34,143 bases of DNA from Oscillospiraceae bacterium (GCA_015065845.1 SVPQ01000024.1:1-34143); one strand, 5' to 3'; positions 1 through 8,377 are shown, numbered from the stretch's first letter. The notes: generated by a model not told the origin, from the sequence alone. Numbers and translations: made by a program.

Positions 1-16
1 AGAATGGTCTTTTTTC

Positions 17-103
17 TGGTGCTGGTGATCGGACTTGAACCGATACGATGTTGCCACCGAGGGATTTTAAGTCCCTTGCGTCTGCCTATTCCGCCACACC
101 AGC
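17..103 (-). tRNA. tRNA-Leu (anticodon UAA)
   Basis: The complement folds as a class II tRNA. The seven-base acceptor stem GCTGGTG (97-103) pairs with CACCAGC (21-27). The anticodon stem GGGA/TCCC holds the loop CTTAAAA, giving anticodon TAA (UAA, leucine). There is a long variable arm and a T arm containing GGTTCAAGTCC. The 3' CCA is encoded in the DNA (17-19). The tRNA lies behind the FabG-like reductase but has its own consensus promoter, so it need not depend on read-through. Confidence 0.97.
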
Positions 104-115
104 ATTACTTGAACA

Positions 116-144
116 ATTATACTCATTAAAGCTTTGTTTGTCAA
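116..144 (-). promoter_or_regulatory. Sigma-A promoter of tRNA-Leu
   Basis: On the minus strand TTGACA (139-144) is followed by a 17-bp spacer and TATAAT (116-121). Both hexamers match the vegetative consensus perfectly. Transcription would start near 109, a few bases before the mature tRNA 5' end at 103. Confidence 0.9.
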
Positions 145-171
145 GTGTTTTTTCGTGAAATTTTAAATTTT

Positions 172-918
172 TTATATAACAAATCCACCATTAACAGAAA
201 GCACCTGTCCTGTTATAAAATCTGCACCAGAAGATAGTAAAAAAGCAACTGCATTTGCAACATCTATAGGTTCACCTATTCTGTTAAGTGGTGTTTCATC
301 TTTCAATAAATCAAGTTCCTGACGAGAAAATTCAGAAAGCATATCAGTTTTAATTACACCTGGCGAAACTGCATTAACGGTAATCCCTGAAAGTCCAAGT
401 TCTTTGGCAAGTGCTTTTGTGAGACCTATTAACCCTGCTTTTGATGCAGAATAATGAACTTCCATTGCTGCACCAACTTCCCCCCACATAGAAGCAACAT
501 TTACAATTTTACCATCCTTATTTTTAAGCATTCTTTTAACAGCTTCTCTTGAACAATAAAATGCACCAGAAAGATTTGTTGAAATCATTCTATCCCACAT
601 ATCATCAGTAATATCAGTAAATAACGCTTGTTCTGCTATACCAGAATTATTAACAAGAGCATAAAGTGAACCAAAGCGCCTGTCTATATTAGAAAACATT
701 TTTCTGACTTCGTCAGGATTCTTAATATCCGCCTTAAAAATATCTGCATCAACGCCAAGTGAAAGTAAATCCTGCTTTACATCTTCTGCTTCTCTTTCAG
801 AGGTATTGTAACCAATCGCAACAGAGTAACCCTTTAAAGCAAGTTTTCTGCAAATATCTGCACCTATACCTCTTGAGCCACCTGTAACCAGAACAACTTT
901 TTTTATAATATTATTCAC
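172..918 (-). CDS. FabG-like short-chain dehydrogenase/reductase
   Basis: This 248-residue protein is a classical short-chain dehydrogenase/reductase, most like 3-oxoacyl-ACP reductase (FabG). The NAD(P)-binding motif TGGSRGIG is at residues 12-19 and NNSG (variant of NNAG) at 90-93. The catalytic set is N115, S143, Y156 and K160. The C-terminus has the usual TGQVLSVNGG. The start is GTG at 918, with a GGGAG ribosome site that lies inside the end of the preceding lipoprotein gene (8-bp overlap), so the two are probably translationally coupled. It has no fatty-acid synthesis neighbours, so it may act on another keto or hydroxy substrate. The family is certain and the substrate is not. Confidence 0.9.
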   Translation of the reverse strand: MNNIIKKVVLVTGGSRGIGADICRKLALKGYSVAIGYNTSEREAEDVKQDLLSLGVDADIFKADIKNPDEVRKMFSNIDRRFGSLYALVNNSGIAEQALFTDITDDMWDRMISTNLSGAFYCSREAVKRMLKNKDGKIVNVASMWGEVGAAMEVHYSASKAGLIGLTKALAKELGLSGITVNAVSPGVIKTDMLSEFSRQELDLLKDETPLNRIGEPIDVANAVAFLLSSGADFITGQVLSVNGGFVI

Positions 919-1765
919 TTTTTACTCCCCCAATTAAATCAGAAAACTCCTGCACACTTTCTGCATTTAAAGGTTTTGCAGTAAACCCTGCAGGTGGTGC
1001 AAAAAATCCTGAGGGAGCACTATTGGTAACTGTATCGTAATAAATTACTGTACCATCACTATTTTTAGTCATTAAAATAGTGTTCCCTTTGTAATATGAA
1101 ATACTTTTATCATCATATTTGCTATAAGAAACTTCTTTTCCATCAATTTTAGTAGTACCATTTTCTAAAACTTTTTTATCACTGTCAAGCAAATCATCTT
1201 CTAAAAGTGATTGAACATTAGAATCCTCAGTCTGTGACAACACCGCTTTAGGAATTGTTATGTAACTCTTATTTTCAAGTTGAACTAAATAGATGTTTAT
1301 ATAATCAATAATAATACCAATCTGATTACCATTATAAACAGTCATAATAGCATATTTATTTCCACTCTGAGCTAATTTGTATGTTGAAGATTTGCCATCT
1401 TTAACAATTCTGCCTATAACATAATAATTCCTTGATTGAAAAATTGACTTTTCATCCTGAGAATTAGTATTTGTTGCAGTATTATAACGGTTATCAGAAA
1501 TACCTTCTAATGCGTTATCATCTAATTTATTGTAAAAATCTTTGCCTTCCTGAATTTCTTTATCAGAAAGTGTAACATTTTCTGTACCGACAACATTACC
1601 ATTATCATCAGTTACTTCTACAACGCGTGTTACAGCATTATTAATATTAATTTGTGAAATATCTTCTGCTCCACCTGGTAGTGGTATTGAGAAATCGCAA
1701 CCTGTAAATATAACTGAAATAAATAAAACAACAGCAGATAGTGAAACGATAAATTTACTTTTCAT
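911..1765 (-). CDS. Predicted lipoprotein of unknown function
   Basis: The N-terminus is a lipoprotein signal: charged MKSK, a hydrophobic stretch to about residue 20, then a lipobox ending in FTGC, so C23 would be lipidated and the protein anchored outside the membrane. An in-frame ATG lies 12 bases upstream (1777), but it overlaps the GGAG ribosome site, so the ATG at 1765 is preferred (284 residues). The mature part is polar, rich in Asp, Asn, Ser and Thr, with short beta-type segments such as KIDGKEVSYSKYDD. I do not recognise the family. It sits between the DUF5662 gene (30-bp gap) and the FabG-like gene (overlap). Confidence 0.75.
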   Translation of the reverse strand: MKSKFIVSLSAVVLFISVIFTGCDFSIPLPGGAEDISQININNAVTRVVEVTDDNGNVVGTENVTLSDKEIQEGKDFYNKLDDNALEGISDNRYNTATNTNSQDEKSIFQSRNYYVIGRIVKDGKSSTYKLAQSGNKYAIMTVYNGNQIGIIIDYINIYLVQLENKSYITIPKAVLSQTEDSNVQSLLEDDLLDSDKKVLENGTTKIDGKEVSYSKYDDKSISYYKGNTILMTKNSDGTVIYYDTVTNSAPSGFFAPPAGFTAKPLNAESVQEFSDLIGGVKSE

Positions 1766-1795
1766 AGTTTTCTCCATTAATTATATATTACCGCA

Positions 1796-2329
1796 TTATT
1801 TTTTGTTTTTTACTAAACCTTTTATATACTTGAATGTTTCGTCTTCACCTTTTTCCTGAAGCATAAGAAGCCAGGATTCTAAAAGATTTGAAGTATTTTC
1901 ATTAATTATACGCCTGCTTTTCGCTTTTAAAAAGTATTCGATAGGCATATTTTCATTATAAGTCTTTTCGTTATAGATTTTACTTGCCGCTACCCTGTCA
2001 CAAAACATCTCAACTACATAATTCAGTGGCATTTCTACCGGTTCAATTCTTTTAGTGGTTGGGTTATAATCTGTCCAGTATTCAAAGTGGTGCTTATTTC
2101 TGCCCTTGTGGTGCATCCAGGCAAGTGAATAACCATTTTGTTGCCTTTCTGCTTCATTTGGGCTCTTACTACCGAGATAATTACGACTACCAACAATAAA
2201 CTCTGTTGGTGTATATTTTGAAAGGTCGTGAAAAAAACCTTGCCACAAAATGCCGCATTTAGCGCAATGCCTTATAACAGCGTGTCGGTGTTTAGTAATA
2301 GTTTTAAAGTGTTTGAATGGATGTCCCAT
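1796..2329 (-). CDS. DUF5662 family protein
   Basis: This is a 177-residue soluble protein. MGHPFKHFKTITKHRH at the start, the HDLSKY motif and the later SLAWMHHKGRNKHHFEYW segment are typical of the DUF5662 family, sometimes mislabelled catalase. The many conserved His and Asp residues (HDLSKY, HHKGRNKHH) suggest a metal-dependent, HD-like active site; this is inference and no reaction is known. The start at 2329 is chosen because AGAGG sits just upstream. A longer reading to 2398 would run into the fucosidase gene and has no ribosome site. It lies 10 bp behind the fucosidase gene. Confidence 0.8.
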   Translation of the reverse strand: MGHPFKHFKTITKHRHAVIRHCAKCGILWQGFFHDLSKYTPTEFIVGSRNYLGSKSPNEAERQQNGYSLAWMHHKGRNKHHFEYWTDYNPTTKRIEPVEMPLNYVVEMFCDRVAASKIYNEKTYNENMPIEYFLKAKSRRIINENTSNLLESWLLMLQEKGEDETFKYIKGLVKNKK

Positions 2330-2339
2330 AAAAAACCTC

Positions 2340-3650
2340 TTATTTTGTGATTTTATATGTATATAAATACTGTGAGTTAATATCGTCTGGTGAATCAATA
2401 TCTGATTTTAATGAAAGTTTTCCGTTGTCATTAAAAACTTGAACATTTGCATCTGAACCAATAAGAGAAACTTTAATATCTTCACTGTATGGGATTTCTT
2501 CGAATGTCTGTTTCTTAGATGGGAAAATTTCTGTAATAGCATAAATGTTTTCACCATTTTTGGTATAGTAAAGACCATCTTTATTAATCTTTTTGTAAAC
2601 TTCAGATTCGTAAATTGCTTCACCATTTACTTCTAACCATTTGCCCATACCTAAAAGGCGTTCTTCCATAAGTGGTGGAATTGTACCATCAGCATCAGGT
2701 CCGATATTAAGAAGGAAATTACCACCTTTAGAAACAAGGGAGCAAAGTGTTTTTAGTAATTCTTTAACAGAAAGATAATCTTCACAACCCTCTTCTTTAT
2801 TTATACCAAAAGAATGACCGATACCACGACATTCTTCAAAAGGTCTGTCTAATTCAACATCTTCAATTCTTCGCTCTGTGCCTAAATAAACATCTATAAT
2901 TCCATACTCGGTAGTAAAATTACCACCTTTACGACCACGGGTTTCTTTACCCCAACGGTCATTAGGTACGATATAATCTTTAACAGATGATTCATTATAA
3001 AGCCATTGCAAAAACTCTGTTGAATGCCACACAGAGCTTTCGTGTTCCCACTCACCATCTGTAAAGAGTGTGCTTGGCTGATATTTTTCAACTAACTCCT
3101 TAAGCATTGGGTGTAAATGCTCTAAAGCATATTTTTCAGGGTCTTCAAGGTAGTAAGGATGCCACCACTCATAAACTGAATGATAAACACCAAAACGAAC
3201 ACCTGTACCTTCCATAGCATTTTTAAGTTCCATAAGGAAGTCGCGTTTAGGTGCACACTCCACTGAGTTCAATCCTGGAGCATACTTTGTTTCGTAAAGA
3301 CAATAACCATCGTGATGTTTAGAAACAAAGTTAATGTATTTAGCACCAGAACGCTTAAAAAGATTTGCCCACTTTTCAGCATCGAAACGCTCACCTTTAA
3401 AATCATTCAAGAAATCGAAATATGGTCTTGAATTATAGTGTTTCTTATGAAATTCTTTATATTTTTCCTGGGCAGGTGTTTCGGGATTTTCCATATTACA
3501 GGAATAACCATACCACTCCGCATAATCTTTTACAGGTGCGTACGCTGGAACACTGTATAATCCCCAATGAATAAAAATGCCAAATTTTGCTTTACCAAAC
3601 CATTCAGGAACTTTTCTTGAATTTAATGAGTCCCAATTATTTTCAAACAT
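2340..3650 (-). CDS. GH29 alpha-L-fucosidase, intracellular
   Basis: This 436-residue glycoside hydrolase removes alpha-linked L-fucose from oligosaccharides. The N-terminal GH29 signature KFGIFIHWGLYSVPAY is present, with H28-W29, and SKHHDGYCLYET around residues 110-121. The catalytic nucleophile is D198 in STLFTDGEW. NFLLNIGPDADG follows and a short beta domain ends the protein. There is no signal peptide, so it acts in the cytoplasm on imported glycans, although no transporter is in the window. The ATG start overlaps the end of rlmA by 8 bp with only a weak ribosome site, which suggests coupled translation. Confidence 0.93.
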   Translation of the reverse strand: MFENNWDSLNSRKVPEWFGKAKFGIFIHWGLYSVPAYAPVKDYAEWYGYSCNMENPETPAQEKYKEFHKKHYNSRPYFDFLNDFKGERFDAEKWANLFKRSGAKYINFVSKHHDGYCLYETKYAPGLNSVECAPKRDFLMELKNAMEGTGVRFGVYHSVYEWWHPYYLEDPEKYALEHLHPMLKELVEKYQPSTLFTDGEWEHESSVWHSTEFLQWLYNESSVKDYIVPNDRWGKETRGRKGGNFTTEYGIIDVYLGTERRIEDVELDRPFEECRGIGHSFGINKEEGCEDYLSVKELLKTLCSLVSKGGNFLLNIGPDADGTIPPLMEERLLGMGKWLEVNGEAIYESEVYKKINKDGLYYTKNGENIYAITEIFPSKKQTFEEIPYSEDIKVSLIGSDANVQVFNDNGKLSLKSDIDSPDDINSQYLYTYKITK

Positions 3651-4467
3651 TATCAGTACCGACTTTCTTATATATTTCTATAGCAAAATGAACTGTTGTA
3701 GTCAAAGTTTCAAGTTCTAGAAGTTTTTTTGTATCTTCTTTCGAAGTTTTATAATAATATGGCGTCATAGTAAAAAGATTAAAAATATCTTCACTTGTTT
3801 CAAGTGTAATGTTATATTTCAATTCTTTGCTATCCACCAAAGCAAAAAGTTCATCATTTTTTATTTCGGGTTTATTTTTATAAGGTTCTTTATAAATTGC
3901 CTTTTTAAGTTCCCATAAATGCTCACTCAAAGGTACAACTTTTATTAAAAAGCCATCATTTTTTAATACACGCTCAAACTCATCATAAGCGCAAGGTGCA
4001 AATATATTTAAAAGAATATCTGCAGAGTCAGAAGCGAACGGCAACTGAAATGCACTTGCTACAGCATATTTTATTGATTTATCAAGTTTAGCTGCATACT
4101 GCAAAGCATTTTTGCTTATATCAATTCCAAAAACTGTATGCAAATCACACCGAGATTTAATTTTTGTTGTGTAATACCCCTCACCACAACCAATATCAAA
4201 TAAAACACTATCATTCTTTTTAATTCTATCGACAGTCAGGCAGATTTTGTCGCAAAGTTCTGAATAGTAACCTTTTCCTAGAAAATCACGACGGGATTTA
4301 ACCATTAATTTATCGTCACCATGACGCTTTAAAGAAGACTGTTGTGACATCAGAAGATTAACATAACCCTGTTTTGCCTTATCAAAACAGTGATTGTTTT
4401 CACAACTGTATCTACTCTCCTGCTCAGATAAAACAGAATTACATACAGGACAAATAAAAAATGACAT
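3643..4467 (-). CDS. rlmA: 23S rRNA (guanine-N1)-methyltransferase, RlmA family
   Basis: This 274-residue SAM-dependent methyltransferase modifies a guanine in 23S rRNA helix 35. An N-terminal zinc finger is visible (C6, C9, C22, H26), followed by FDKAKQGYVNLL, the family hallmark. SAM motif I LFDIGCGEG is at about residues 89-97, and NIFAPCAYDEFERVLK follows later. Whether it is RlmA(I) (G745) or RlmA(II) (G748) cannot be told from motifs alone. The RlmA(II) type affects susceptibility to tylosin-like macrolides. It starts 14 bp after nrdR with a GGTGAG ribosome site and shares its transcript. Confidence 0.88.
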   Translation of the reverse strand: MSFFICPVCNSVLSEQESRYSCENNHCFDKAKQGYVNLLMSQQSSLKRHGDDKLMVKSRRDFLGKGYYSELCDKICLTVDRIKKNDSVLFDIGCGEGYYTTKIKSRCDLHTVFGIDISKNALQYAAKLDKSIKYAVASAFQLPFASDSADILLNIFAPCAYDEFERVLKNDGFLIKVVPLSEHLWELKKAIYKEPYKNKPEIKNDELFALVDSKELKYNITLETSEDIFNLFTMTPYYYKTSKEDTKKLLELETLTTTVHFAIEIYKKVGTDNV

Positions 4468-4481
4468 TTACGCTCACCAAA

Positions 4482-4934
4482 TCAGTCAGTTAAAAGTTTC
4501 TTAAGTTCAGACATAAATGTATTTATATCTTTAAACTGACGATAAACTGAAGCAAATCGAACATAAGCAACTTCATCAACATCTTTAAGTTTATCCATTA
4601 CAAGCTCACCAATTTTATCAGAAGTAATTTCTCTGTCAAGTGAGTTCTGGATTTCTGCTTCAATTTCATCAACAATTTTTTCAAGTGTATCAATCGCAAC
4701 TGGGCGTTTTTCACAAGCACGAACCATACCTTTGAGAAGTTTATCACGATTAAATGATTCTCTTGATTTATCTTTCTTGATAATCATAATCGGAACACTT
4801 TCAATAATTTCATAAGTCGTGAAACGACTTGCACAACTTATACACTCTCTTCTACGACGAATTTTTTCACCTTCGTCAGTAGGTCTTGAGTCGATAACTT
4901 TACTTTCTTCATAACCACAAAAAGGACATTTCAT
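4482..4934 (-). CDS. nrdR: Transcriptional repressor NrdR
   Basis: NrdR represses ribonucleotide reductase genes in response to nucleotide levels. The 150 residues match the family length. The zinc ribbon is complete (C3, C6, C31, C34) with the IRRRREC basic segment, and an ATP-cone domain spans about residues 49-139 ([17 protein letters not shown]). An AAGGAG ribosome site precedes the ATG. A good promoter lies at 4969-4997. No ribonucleotide reductase genes are in the window, so its targets are elsewhere. It is the first gene of a mixed minus-strand cluster. Confidence 0.96.
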   Translation of the reverse strand: MKCPFCGYEESKVIDSRPTDEGEKIRRRRECISCASRFTTYEIIESVPIMIIKKDKSRESFNRDKLLKGMVRACEKRPVAIDTLEKIVDEIEAEIQNSLDREITSDKIGELVMDKLKDVDEVAYVRFASVYRQFKDINTFMSELKKLLTD

Positions 4935-4968
4935 AACATTAACTCCTTAAAATATAATATATAGGGTG

Positions 4969-4997
4969 ATTATACCAAATATATGTATATAATTCAA
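4969..4997 (-). promoter_or_regulatory. Promoter of the nrdR cluster
   Basis: On the minus strand TTGAAT (4992-4997), 17 bp, TATAAT (4969-4974). The predicted start lies about 28 bases before the nrdR ATG. Confidence 0.75.
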
Positions 4998-5046
4998 GAG
5001 TTTTCGGAGATTTCCACAACATTTTGTTACTTGGTGTCAATTACCA

Positions 5047-5075
5047 TTGAATTTTTCAAAGTTTAATTATAAAAT
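5047..5075 (+). promoter_or_regulatory. Promoter of the small membrane protein gene
   Basis: TTGAAT (5047-5052), 17-bp spacer, TAAAAT (5070-5075). The predicted start near 5082 leaves an RNA leader of only about nine bases, just enough for the GGTGAT ribosome site. Confidence 0.65.
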
Positions 5076-5090
5076 TGTAGTGGTGATTAT

Positions 5091-5345
5091 ATGTTAAATA
5101 AAATTTCTACTATAAAAAACAAATATAACCTACTCGGTAAATATACAAAATTTGTAATTAAAATTTCATTAATATTTGTTTTAACTTGTCTTATAATTTC
5201 TTTTGCTTGCTTTATATTAAAAGATTTTACGAATAATTATATTTTCTTTTACAGAGTTTCAGAAGAATTACTTTTAGCTGCAAGGAGTTGTTTTGGATTA
5301 GGTTTATTTTTTAGTATTATAGGTATAAAAACAGAACAACGCTGA
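5091..5345 (+). CDS. Small two-helix membrane protein, unknown function
   Basis: This 84-residue protein has a basic N-terminus and two predicted transmembrane helices (about residues 21-43 and 60-79) around a short polar loop. I recognise no family. It is supported as a gene by a good promoter, a ribosome site TGGTGAT ahead of ATG, and a strong terminator at 5401-5435. It is the only plus-strand gene in the first 10.5 kb and looks like an independent single-gene unit divergent from nrdR. Confidence 0.6.
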   Translation: MLNKISTIKNKYNLLGKYTKFVIKISLIFVLTCLIISFACFILKDFTNNYIFFYRVSEELLLAARSCFGLGLFFSIIGIKTEQR

Positions 5346-5400
5346 TATTCGGTTCTAAATAAATGAGAATAAATAATAGCTAATAGATAATAACACAAGA

Positions 5401-5435
5401 AAAAAGACAACTTTCAAAAGAAAGTTGTCTTTTTT
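5401..5435. terminator. Bidirectional terminator
   Basis: A perfect 14-bp inverted repeat (5402-5415 and 5420-5433, loop AAAA) is flanked by A and T runs, so it ends transcripts from both sides: the small membrane gene from the left and secG/tRNA-Lys from the right. Confidence 0.9.
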
Positions 5436-5437
5436 CT

Positions 5438-5513
5438 TGGTGAGTTATCGGAGATTCGAACTCCGGACACCCTGCTTAAAAGGCAGGTGCTCTGCCTACT
5501 GAGCTAATAACTC
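5438..5513 (-). tRNA. tRNA-Lys (anticodon UUU)
   Basis: The complement is a 76-base class I tRNA. GAGTTAT (5507-5513) pairs with ATAACTC (5442-5448), the anticodon stem CCTGC/GCAGG holds loop CTTTTAA (anticodon TTT), and the T loop has GTTCGAATC. The 3' CCA is encoded. It lies 26 bp behind secG with no promoter seen between, so it is probably cut from the secG transcript. Confidence 0.97.
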
Positions 5514-5521
5514 ATATATTT

Positions 5522-5541
5522 AAACCTCAAAAGTGAGGTTT
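5522..5541 (-). promoter_or_regulatory. Hairpin between secG and tRNA-Lys
   Basis: A perfect 8-bp inverted repeat (AAACCTCA / TGAGGTTT, four-base loop) overlaps the secG stop codon. It lacks a long U tract, so it may be a weak terminator or an RNA processing/stability element rather than a full stop. Confidence 0.5.
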
Positions 5542-5800
5542 ACTTTAAAAACGCGAAGAGAACAATTGCTACAAGTGCTGTTACCATAAAAACAACCGCA
5601 AAAATCTTTGTAAAGAAAGCAAGTTTTGCTTCTTTAGAACGACCTTTATTCTTTTCATAGAAAGAATCAGCACCACCAGCAATTGCACCTGAAAGACCAG
5701 CCTGACGACTTTGCTGAAGCATAACAAGTACTATTATGAATAATGATGCGACAATAAGAATGCCACCGATTAAAAAATGGTACCAAGCAAGTTCTGTCAT
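5540..5800 (-). CDS. secG: Preprotein translocase subunit SecG
   Basis: SecG is the small stimulatory subunit of the SecYEG membrane channel. The 86 residues have two transmembrane helices (about 8-30 and 63-84) joined by the conserved segment LVMLQQSRQAGLSGAIAGGA, which is diagnostic for the family. A strong AGGAGG ribosome site precedes the ATG. The gene is followed by tRNA-Lys, and its promoter is at 5850-5878. Confidence 0.95.
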   Translation of the reverse strand: MTELAWYHFLIGGILIVASLFIIVLVMLQQSRQAGLSGAIAGGADSFYEKNKGRSKEAKLAFFTKIFAVVFMVTALVAIVLFAFLK

Positions 5801-5849
5801 TTGCCTTGTCCTCCTGATGTTTTAGCAATTCTCTCTCGAGTGCCTTGAT

Positions 5850-5878
5850 ATATTAACACAGACTTTCAAAAAATGCAA
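5850..5878 (-). promoter_or_regulatory. Promoter of secG and tRNA-Lys
   Basis: On the minus strand TTGCAT (5873-5878), 17-bp spacer, TAATAT (5850-5855). The start would be near 5843, leaving a leader of about 43 bases. Confidence 0.7.
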
Positions 5879-5952
5879 GTCTTTTTTTAAATTTTTTTAA
5901 AAAATTTTTATTTTTATGTATTATTAATAAAAAATTGCATAATATAATGTCA

Positions 5953-6100
5953 GCAGATAACCTTTTTAATAAATTTTGCGTTTGTTTTGAAAGATAAAAT
6001 TCTGAGATGATATCAAAAGTTTTGAAATCACTTTAATATTTTTAAAACTTTCAAATAAGTTTATCTGCCCAGCCGACTCGTTAGAGTCGGCTGTTGTTAT
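5953..6100 (+). ncRNA. Candidate structured small RNA between parC and secG
   Basis: The 322-bp gap 5801-6122 contains nested pairing. GCAGATAA (5953-5960) pairs with TTATCTGC (6061-6068), TTTGAAAG (5986-5993) with CTTTCAAA (6048-6055), and a terminal hairpin lies at 6008-6030. A perfect 10-bp GC-rich hairpin (6070-6079 / 6084-6093) follows with a U-rich plus-strand tail. A TATAAT box (5943-5948) would start RNA close to the closing stem, but its -35 is weak. The long rod with an internal bubble resembles 6S RNA in outline only; I cannot assign it. Alternatively the minus-strand copy is merely the 3' end and terminator of parC. Confidence 0.35.
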
Positions 6101-6122
6101 TTATAATTACATTTATTCAAAT

Positions 6123-8363
6123 TTAATCCAACAAAGATAACTGCTCTGCAGTATCGTCCGCACTTAATGTTGCACCAGCAGCGGGTAAAGTTTTTGTTCT
6201 GTATCTGTAGGGTTTACTGAATTCACCCTCTACATAATGCCTTACACTCTGAAGTTTGTGATACTTTTTAAGTGTCATTACATTAACACCAGCGGTATCT
6301 TTTGTTGTTTTAATTGAAATAGCACCAGTGTTCACTAAAAGAACTCTGCCCGCAGTTGAATTAAGGACATACTCAACATCTTCTTTTTCATAAAATGCGG
6401 CAACTAATGGTGATTTATCAGAATATGCTTTTATGAGTTTTTTACGATTTGTTTTTGTATCGTAACCCTGCATATTCACCTTTGCCGCCTTACCATTTTC
6501 AAAGAAGAACATCATAAATCCTGTGTATTCTGTTGTTACAACCATACAGAATGGTTTTTCATCTGCATCAAAACCAAGTTTAGATGGCACAAAGTCACCT
6601 AACACACTTGCTTTGCTATCATCAAATTCACTTGCTTTTGATTTATAAACCTGACATTTATCTGTAAAGAAGAGTAACTCAGCCCTATTGGTTGTTTCGA
6701 CTGTTGAAACAATCTCGTCACCCTCTTTAAGTTTCTGTTCACCACCCATTCTTAATGAAAGTGGTGTAATTTTCTTAAAGTAACCATCACGGGTAAAGAA
6801 TAAATGAACAGGATAATCAGGGACTTCTTCTACTTCTTCAACATCTTCAATTTCATCATAGATAATCTCTGTTCTTCTGTCTTTACCATACTTTTCAGAA
6901 ACTTTTGTAAGCTCTTCAACAATAATTTTCTTAACTCTTGACTTACTTGAAAGAATATCTTCCATATCTTCAATATCTTTTTTTAGTTGGTCAACATCCT
7001 CAAGTCTTTTAAGAATATATTGTTTGTTAAGATGACGAAGTTTGATTTCCGCTACATACTCTGCCTGAATCTGGTCAATACCAAAACCAATCATCAAGTT
7101 TGGTACAACTTCAGCTTCTTCTTCAGTATTTCTGATAATTTTAATCGCTTTATCAATATCAAGAAGAATCTTTTTAAGACCTAAAAGTAAGTGTAACTTA
7201 TCTTTTGCTTTTGTCAATTCATAAAATACGCGTCTGTTTACACACTCTGTACGGAATGCAATCCACTCAGTTAAAATCTCTTTAACTCCCATTACTCTCG
7301 GCACACCTGCAACAAGAATATTGAAGTTGGCAGAGAAAGAATCTTCAAGTGGTGTCATTTTATAAAGACGCTTCATAAGTTTCTCAGCATCTACACCGCG
7401 TTTTAAATCTATTGTTATTTTAAGACCTTTTTTATCTGTTTCGTCACGAATGTCACTGATTTCTTTTAATGACCCTGCTTTTACTTTTTCAATTACTTTT
7501 TCAATAATTGCTTCACAAGTAGTTGTTGGTGGAATTTCAGTAATATCAATACAGTTACTTGATTTATCGTAACTGTATTTTGCTCTGAATTTTAGTGAGC
7601 CTCGACCAGTTCTGTACACTTCTTCAAGTGCATTACGGTCATAAATCATTTGTGAACCACCGATAAAATCAGGTGCTTTAAGTGTTTCAAAAACATCGAA
7701 ATCAGGATTTTTAATAATCCCTATTGTAGTATCGCAAAGTTCTTTCAAGTTAAAAGAACATATATTACTTGCCATACCAACAGCAATACCACTATTTGTG
7801 TTTACAAGTACACTCGGAAAAGAAACAGGTAAAAGGGTTGGTTCTTTCATTGTACTATCGTAGTTATCAACAAAATCAACAGTATCTTTATCAATATCAT
7901 TAAAGAGTTCACTACAGATACTTTCAAGTTTTGCTTCAGTATAACGAGAAGCCGCATAAACCATATTTTTAGAGTATGATTTACCAAAGTTACCCTTACT
8001 GTCAACATAAGGGTGCAAAAGTGTTTCATTACCTCTTGAAAGGCGCACCATTGTTTCATAAATAGCGGCATCACCATGAGGGTTAAGTTGCATTGTTCTA
8101 CCAACAATATTGGCTGATTTAATTCTGCCACCATTAATTAAACCCATTTTATACATTGTATAAAGAAGTTTACGGTGAGATGGTTTAAAACCATCTATTT
8201 CAGGAATAGCACGGGACACAATAACACTCATTGCATAAGGCATAAAGTTTGTTTCGAGTGTTTCTGTAATCGGTTGACAAACCACTTCACCCGCACCAAT
8301 AATATTAGCTTTTACATCTTCAGCTTTATTTACTTCAGGTGTTTCTTTTTTCTTTCTTGCCAT
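6123..8363 (-). CDS. Type II topoisomerase subunit A (ParC/GyrA-like)
   Basis: This is the DNA-cleaving subunit of a type II topoisomerase, 746 residues, working with the ParE-like product just upstream. The catalytic tyrosine is Y141 in AASRYTEAKL. The winged-helix region NPHGDAAIYETMVRLSR is at about 94-110. A coiled coil and gate region follow (about 330-480), then a reduced C-terminal beta-propeller (about 510-720). No QRRGGKG-type GyrA box is visible, so topoisomerase IV or the divergent clostridial paralogue is more likely than gyrase. The residue equivalent to E. coli GyrA Ser83 is A99, and Asp87 is E103. It begins 14 bp after parE with an AAGGTGG ribosome site. Confidence 0.88.
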   Translation of the reverse strand: MARKKKETPEVNKAEDVKANIIGAGEVVCQPITETLETNFMPYAMSVIVSRAIPEIDGFKPSHRKLLYTMYKMGLINGGRIKSANIVGRTMQLNPHGDAAIYETMVRLSRGNETLLHPYVDSKGNFGKSYSKNMVYAASRYTEAKLESICSELFNDIDKDTVDFVDNYDSTMKEPTLLPVSFPSVLVNTNSGIAVGMASNICSFNLKELCDTTIGIIKNPDFDVFETLKAPDFIGGSQMIYDRNALEEVYRTGRGSLKFRAKYSYDKSSNCIDITEIPPTTTCEAIIEKVIEKVKAGSLKEISDIRDETDKKGLKITIDLKRGVDAEKLMKRLYKMTPLEDSFSANFNILVAGVPRVMGVKEILTEWIAFRTECVNRRVFYELTKAKDKLHLLLGLKKILLDIDKAIKIIRNTEEEAEVVPNLMIGFGIDQIQAEYVAEIKLRHLNKQYILKRLEDVDQLKKDIEDMEDILSSKSRVKKIIVEELTKVSEKYGKDRRTEIIYDEIEDVEEVEEVPDYPVHLFFTRDGYFKKITPLSLRMGGEQKLKEGDEIVSTVETTNRAELLFFTDKCQVYKSKASEFDDSKASVLGDFVPSKLGFDADEKPFCMVVTTEYTGFMMFFFENGKAAKVNMQGYDTKTNRKKLIKAYSDKSPLVAAFYEKEDVEYVLNSTAGRVLLVNTGAISIKTTKDTAGVNVMTLKKYHKLQSVRHYVEGEFSKPYRYRTKTLPAAGATLSADDTAEQLSLLD

Positions 8364-8377
8364 AACTTTACACCACC

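Noticed and set aside
1766..1777. Lipoprotein start at ATG 1777
   Set aside because: That ATG is part of the ribosome site for the ATG at 1765, which begins a proper signal peptide.
2330..2398. Longer N-terminus of the DUF5662 protein reaching into the fucosidase gene
   Set aside because: No ribosome site upstream; the ATG at 2329 has AGAGG and begins the conserved family sequence.
5953..6100. Firm assignment as 6S RNA
   Set aside because: The fold is only similar in outline; bubble shape and length do not match well enough without a covariance search.
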